This document shows positions 6,297 to 8,676 of a stretch of DNA of 8,676 nucleotides, one piece after another. The DNA lies in NCBI GenBank assembly GCA_900320765.1, contig ONTN01000048.1, forward strand, positions 1 to 8,676. Reading direction: 5' to 3'. Source of the stretch: an uncultured Eubacteriales bacterium (GTDB lineage Bacteria > Bacillota > Clostridia > Oscillospirales > Oscillospiraceae). Under the pieces are notes generated by a model that was not told where the DNA came from, did not search any database, and worked only from the letters and a program-made list of their open reading frames with translations. The number at the start of each line of letters is the position of its first letter. Position 1 is the stretch's first letter. The position numbers and the translations under genes were made by a program.

Positions 6297-7849
6297 TACT
6301 GGAAATCCTCCTCATTCTTGACTGAGGGCAGTATGCCGTAAACGACAAGGGAGATAACGGCAACCACTATGAAGACAAGGATACCGACGACTGACGCGAG
6401 ATAATACTTCGGCTCGGTGCCGTTTATCATCTTGAACAGCCAGGTGATAAGAAGGTCGGTATGGCCAACGGCGGAGGCTCCGGAGAGCTTGGCGTTGGTA
6501 GGCGCGCCGCCCGTCAGAAGGTAGATAACGTTGAAGTTGTTCATATTGCCCGTAAACTGGGTGAGCAGATAGGGGCCGGTGATGAACAGCATATACGGGA
6601 GCGTTATCTTGGAGAACTGCTTCCAGCCGCTCGCTCCGTCGATCTTGGCGGACTCGTAGAGGTCGGCAGGAATGTTCATCAAAATTCCGGTCGCAACAAG
6701 CATCAGGTAGGGGATGCCTATCCAGATGTTGATGATGATGACCATTATCTTGGAGAGGATAGCTCCGTTCGCCGGATCGGACCAGAAGCCGATCGGCTTT
6801 GTAATCCAGCCCATATCGAGAAGCGCCAGGTTTATAAGTCCGTTATCCGAGAACATCTTCGATACGTACAGGAGGGAGATGAACTGCGGAATGGCGATCG
6901 TGAGGATCAGGATCGTTCTCCAGAGCTTCTTGAGCCTGATGCCCTTCTTGTTGATCATCATAGCAACGAACATTCCGAGGAAGTAGTTCGTAAATGTCGC
7001 AAAGAAGGCCCAGATAAGGGTCCAGGTAAGAATCTCGCCGAAGGCCGCCGAATAGTTGACGCCGCCGGAGGACCAGGTAAGCATCTGCTTAAAGCCGTTA
7101 AGTCCGTTCCAGGAGAACAGATTGATAAGGCCGTCGTGCTGATAGTCGTAGTTCGTGAAGGCTACGAGGATCATGAAGAACAGAGGCATAACCGTGAAAA
7201 CGAGGATACCGGTGAGCGGGAGGGCAAGCAGAGTCCTGTGGAAGTTGTCGTCCACGAGGCTGCGGAGGTCGTCCTTGCCGCTCTTAAGCTTCTTGCCGGA
7301 CTTGAGAATTTTCTCGGCGGTCTTGTTCTGCTTAATATTGACGCGCCAGGTATAGATAAAAGCAACGATGAAGAAAATCGTAAGAACGCCGTACAGAAGG
7401 ATCTTGAACGAGTTATCGTGGTACTGGAAGGTCTCGATCTCAGTGGTACGGCCGAACTTGGTAACGGTCTCAACGATGGTCTCTCTTCCCTGATGTCCGA
7501 GGGAGGGGAGCATACTGAGCCAGTAGCCTCCGGTCGTGATCATATAGACAATGAATACGACCTCAAAGAGCAGGAACATAAGTCCGCGAAGGACCTGGCC
7601 GCGGGCAATGGAGCCGAAGCCCATAATTACATATGAGACCTTGGTCTTCCAGTCGCCCTTTACAAAGGTGGTGACAACGTCTGCGAGCTCTCTGCCTATG
7701 CCGGCAAAGAATTTGGCGATGCCCTTTCCTATCCCAACGAAGAAGTTAAGGATCGCCTTGGGAATGGCTACGAAAAAGCTCAGGAACTTATATACGAACT
7801 TTTGCCATTTCGACAGCCGCAGAAATTCGAGATCTGAGTATTTTTTCAT
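6296..7849 (-). CDS. malF: Maltodextrin ABC transporter permease, MalF family
   Basis: Partner permease of MalG, 517 residues from the chosen start. Membrane helices can be seen at about residues 85-105, 148-168, 207-232, 270-300, 310-331, 367-390, 419-435 and 484-508. The EAA loop LYESAKIDGASGWKQFSKI begins near 397, and FNVIYLLTGGAP near 439-450 is characteristic of MalF. Residues 25-57 hold an unusual three-fold 11-residue repeat (listed separately). A longer reading from ATG 7951 is rejected: that codon lies in a strong RNA hairpin, has no ribosome binding site, and the added 34 residues (rich in K, R, G and Q) resemble translated intergenic DNA. ATG 7849 has AAGGGG 8 nt upstream and gives MKKYSDLEFL. 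The segment between the second and third helices (about 170-205) is lysine-rich and cytoplasmic by the positive-inside rule. Second gene seen of malE-malF-malG-malK. Confidence 0.94.
   Translation of the reverse strand: MKKYSDLEFLRLSKWQKFVYKFLSFFVAIPKAILNFFVGIGKGIAKFFAGIGRELADVVTTFVKGDWKTKVSYVIMGFGSIARGQVLRGLMFLLFEVVFIVYMITTGGYWLSMLPSLGHQGRETIVETVTKFGRTTEIETFQYHDNSFKILLYGVLTIFFIVAFIYTWRVNIKQNKTAEKILKSGKKLKSGKDDLRSLVDDNFHRTLLALPLTGILVFTVMPLFFMILVAFTNYDYQHDGLINLFSWNGLNGFKQMLTWSSGGVNYSAAFGEILTWTLIWAFFATFTNYFLGMFVAMMINKKGIRLKKLWRTILILTIAIPQFISLLYVSKMFSDNGLINLALLDMGWITKPIGFWSDPANGAILSKIMVIIINIWIGIPYLMLVATGILMNIPADLYESAKIDGASGWKQFSKITLPYMLFITGPYLLTQFTGNMNNFNVIYLLTGGAPTNAKLSGASAVGHTDLLITWLFKMINGTEPKYYLASVVGILVFIVVAVISLVVYGILPSVKNEEDFQ
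7679..7777 (-). repeat. Three tandem 11-residue amphipathic repeats in MalF N-terminus
   Basis: Residues 25-57 of MalF consist of three consecutive 11-residue units of pattern FF[VA][AG]I[PG][KR]x[IL][LA]x: unit 1 at 25-35, unit 2 at 36-46, unit 3 at 47-57. Phe-Phe starts every unit, a basic residue stands at position 7 and Ile/Leu at position 9. Eleven residues make about three helical turns, so the Phe pairs and aliphatics would line one face of a membrane-surface helix. The DNA copies have diverged, so this is a protein-level repeat under constraint or an old duplication. Confidence 0.7.
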
Positions 7850-7857
7850 TGATTCAA

Positions 7858-7883
7858 CCCCTTTTTGCGGGGAGCTGAGCCCC
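7858..7883 (-). promoter_or_regulatory. Alternative short stems around the malF ribosome binding site
   Basis: On the minus strand, GGGG (7883-7880), CCCC (7872-7869) and GGGG of the malF Shine-Dalgarno (7861-7858) follow each other with 7-nt gaps each. The CCCC can pair with the first GGGG, leaving the ribosome binding site open, or with the second, covering it. Each stem is only 4 G-C pairs, so the switch is speculative; the arrangement itself is plain in the sequence. Confidence 0.3.
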
Positions 7884-7896
7884 TGCCGGAATTTTC

Positions 7897-7913
7897 GGGC
7901 GGTCTGACCGCCC
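7897..7913. other. GC-rich hairpin in the malE-malF gap
   Basis: GGGCGGT (7897-7903) and ACCGCCC (7907-7913) are perfect 7-bp arms around CTG. On the plus strand ATTTTTCCC follows, resembling a terminator facing away from malF; on the minus (transcribed) strand GAAAATTCC follows, so it would not stop the mal operon. It is one of several structures in this leader. Confidence 0.4.
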
Positions 7914-7938
7914 ATTTTTCCCTTGATTTTTAATAGAA

Positions 7939-7970
7939 TAGCCGGAGTCATACGGATATGACTCCGGCTA
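7939..7970 (-). terminator. Strong hairpin after malE, likely partial terminator or mRNA stabiliser
   Basis: TAGCCGGAGTCATA (7939-7952) pairs perfectly over 14 bp with 7957-7970 around a 4-nt loop. On the transcribed minus strand it is followed by TTCTATTAAAAA, a weak, interrupted T-tract. It lies 74 nt after the malE stop. In maltose operons a hairpin after malE commonly lets binding protein be made in excess over the permeases, by stabilising malE mRNA or stopping some transcripts; that role is inferred here. Confidence 0.55.
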
Positions 7971-7991
7971 AAAGAACTTAAACCGATTCAG

Positions 7992-8022
7992 CCAAAGTTA
8001 TATGGTTTATTGAAAACTTTGG
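7992..8022 (-). other. Inverted repeat just downstream of malE
   Basis: CCAAAGTT (7992-7999) and AACTTTGG (8015-8022) form an 8-bp stem with a 15-nt AT-rich loop, starting 22 nt after the malE stop on the minus strand. An adjacent TTGGCT/AGCCAA pair (8035-8040 with 7989-7994) could form a competing fold. TTGACC (8027-8022) with CATATA 17 nt on looks like a weak promoter, not convincing alone. Together with the next hairpin it makes a structured 3' end for malE mRNA. Confidence 0.35.
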
Positions 8023-8044
8023 GTCAAGGGTCTATTGGCTTCAA

Positions 8045-8676
8045 TCAGGCAGCGATCAGGCTGATCATGCCGGTCTCGGCCTCGAAGTGTACGACGTAGG
8101 TTCCGTCGGCCTCAACGACAACGTTGTCGCCGCCGGCAACGCCGTCAGCACCGTAGTTGACGTCCCAGGAAGCGCCCTGACGGACCTTGAACTCCTCGCC
8201 GGCATGGAGCTCGAACGGATCGGACTCGAATACGCCGGTAGCAACCTGATAGAGCGGGAAGTCGGTATCCCACATGGTGCCGTTTACGGAGCCGATGACG
8301 GACCAGGCGTTCTTCTCTTCCTCAGTCATGTTGAAGAGGGACTGGATCTTGTCACGGTAGTTGTCGAGAGCCTGCTGGAGGCCGGCCTCGTCGGTGGCGT
8401 TCTTGACGTCAGTGCCGATGACCTTGGCGATATCCCACCAGGAGCCGTGGATCTGGCCCTGAGGTACGGAGTAGGGGGACTGAGCAAGAAGGGCGGCGAG
8501 GCCGGGGTTGGCCTGGACAGCCTCAGACTGCTGAGCGTTGGAGTTGGAGGGGCCCCAGGAGAGAGCGTCGAAGCGCTCGAGCTGGCACTTCTCACCGGTG
8601 AGGTACTCAGCAAGGAGAGCGATAGCAACAGCTCTGTCAGAATCTTCCTGCGGCTTTACGCCCATAAGCTTGCAGC
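8045..8676 (-). CDS. malE: Maltodextrin-binding lipoprotein-type protein, C-terminal part with extra beta domain (partial)
   Basis: The last 209 residues of an extracellular solute-binding protein; the N-terminus, with any signal peptide or lipobox, is beyond position 8676. From the visible start CKLMGVKPQ, the first 115 or so residues match the C-terminal lobe of maltose/maltodextrin-binding proteins: helix RAVAIALLAEYLTG, the GPSNSNAQQSEAVQANPGLAALL stretch, then PQGQIHGSWWDIAKVIG, where the WW pair lies near the usual sugar-stacking aromatics, and a final helix LQQALDNYRDKIQSL. A normal MalE would end here. Instead NMTEEEKNA leads to about 86 further residues resembling a starch-binding beta sandwich (separate entry). 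The gene leads the visible transporter operon and is followed by 195 nt of structured RNA before malF, in line with binding protein being made in excess. The maltodextrin assignment is family-based and supported by malQ and glgP. Confidence 0.93.
   Translation of the reverse strand, partial: CKLMGVKPQEDSDRAVAIALLAEYLTGEKCQLERFDALSWGPSNSNAQQSEAVQANPGLAALLAQSPYSVPQGQIHGSWWDIAKVIGTDVKNATDEAGLQQALDNYRDKIQSLFNMTEEEKNAWSVIGSVNGTMWDTDFPLYQVATGVFESDPFELHAGEEFKVRQGASWDVNYGADGVAGGDNVVVEADGTYVVHFEAETGMISLIAA
8048..8305 (-). other. SusE/SusF- or X25-like starch-binding module fused to MalE (domain)
   Basis: The last 86 residues of the binding protein, from WSVIGSVNG to the C-terminus. The order of motifs fits the small beta-sandwich modules of SusE/SusF and X25 type: an opening W-x-V-I-G strand, WDTDFPL, an F-x-L-x-A-G-E-E-F-K-V-R strand, ASWDVNYGADG, a Gly-rich turn GGDN, and closing strands VVVEADGTYVVHFEAETGMISL. 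Conserved-looking Trp and Tyr residues in ASWDVNYG could stack on glucose rings. The assignment rests on remembered motif patterns, so the exact family is uncertain. Confidence 0.6.

Noticed and set aside
6461..7636. A 391-residue open frame on the plus strand, antisense to malF
   Set aside because: No ribosome binding site or family motifs, very rich in charged residues; malF on the other strand has membrane helices and the EAA loop.
7850..7951. A longer malF start at ATG 7951 adding 34 residues
   Set aside because: The codon is inside a 14-bp hairpin, lacks a Shine-Dalgarno, and the added residues are unlike a permease N-terminus. ATG 7849 has AAGGGG at good spacing.
7992..8022. A catabolite-response (cre) site near the TGAAAACTTTGG sequence
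   Set aside because: It lacks the central CG and symmetrical arms of the cre consensus.
1..8676. CRISPR arrays, tRNA or rRNA genes, insertion sequences, prophage or attachment sites
   Set aside because: No regular spaced repeats, transposase or integrase motifs, or tRNA-like folds were seen. The window is nearly filled by the seven metabolic, transport and regulatory genes.

Overview
The window looks like a chromosomal glycogen/maltodextrin utilisation locus from a Gram-positive anaerobe of the Clostridia, perhaps an Oscillospiraceae- or Lachnospiraceae-like gut bacterium. Three things point that way: strong GGAGG-type ribosome binding sites, a short GH77 amylomaltase, and a malE-malF-malG-ATPase transporter layout typical of Firmicutes. 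Coding DNA is moderately GC-rich and the promoter region is AT-rich. The taxonomic placement is inference.

Layout from left to right: (1) positions 1-266, minus strand: the 5' end of an AraC-family regulator that runs off the window. (2) 267-405: a 139-nt AT-rich divergent promoter region with candidate promoters facing both ways, a candidate direct-repeat operator and a perfect inverted repeat just before the glgP ribosome binding site. (3) 406-4198, plus strand: glgP (glycogen/maltodextrin phosphorylase) and malQ (4-alpha-glucanotransferase), separated by 67 nt that hold a strong hairpin without a U-tract. (4) 4199-4289: two perfect terminator-like stems where the two operons converge. (5) 4290-8676, minus strand: a maltose-type ABC importer, transcribed in the order malE (5' end outside the window), malF, malG, malK/msmK. 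The 195-nt malE-malF gap is rich in hairpins, malF and malG overlap by 1 nt, and malG and the ATPase are 18 nt apart.

How the parts fit together: the binding protein captures maltodextrins outside the cell, MalF and MalG form the membrane channel and the MalK-type ATPase drives import. Inside the cell MalQ disproportionates short glucans into longer ones that GlgP phosphorolyses to glucose-1-phosphate. The AraC-type protein is the obvious candidate local regulator. No extracellular amylase or pullulanase lies in the window.

The most unusual points are: a C-terminal beta-sandwich-like extension on the binding protein that resembles starch-binding SusE/SusF or X25-type modules; three tandem 11-residue amphipathic repeats at the N-terminus of MalF; and a malE-malF leader in which one CCCC tract could pair either with an upstream GGGG or with the malF Shine-Dalgarno sequence. 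Nothing here amounts to a wholly new system. The long open frames antisense to glgP, malF and malK are shadows of those genes.
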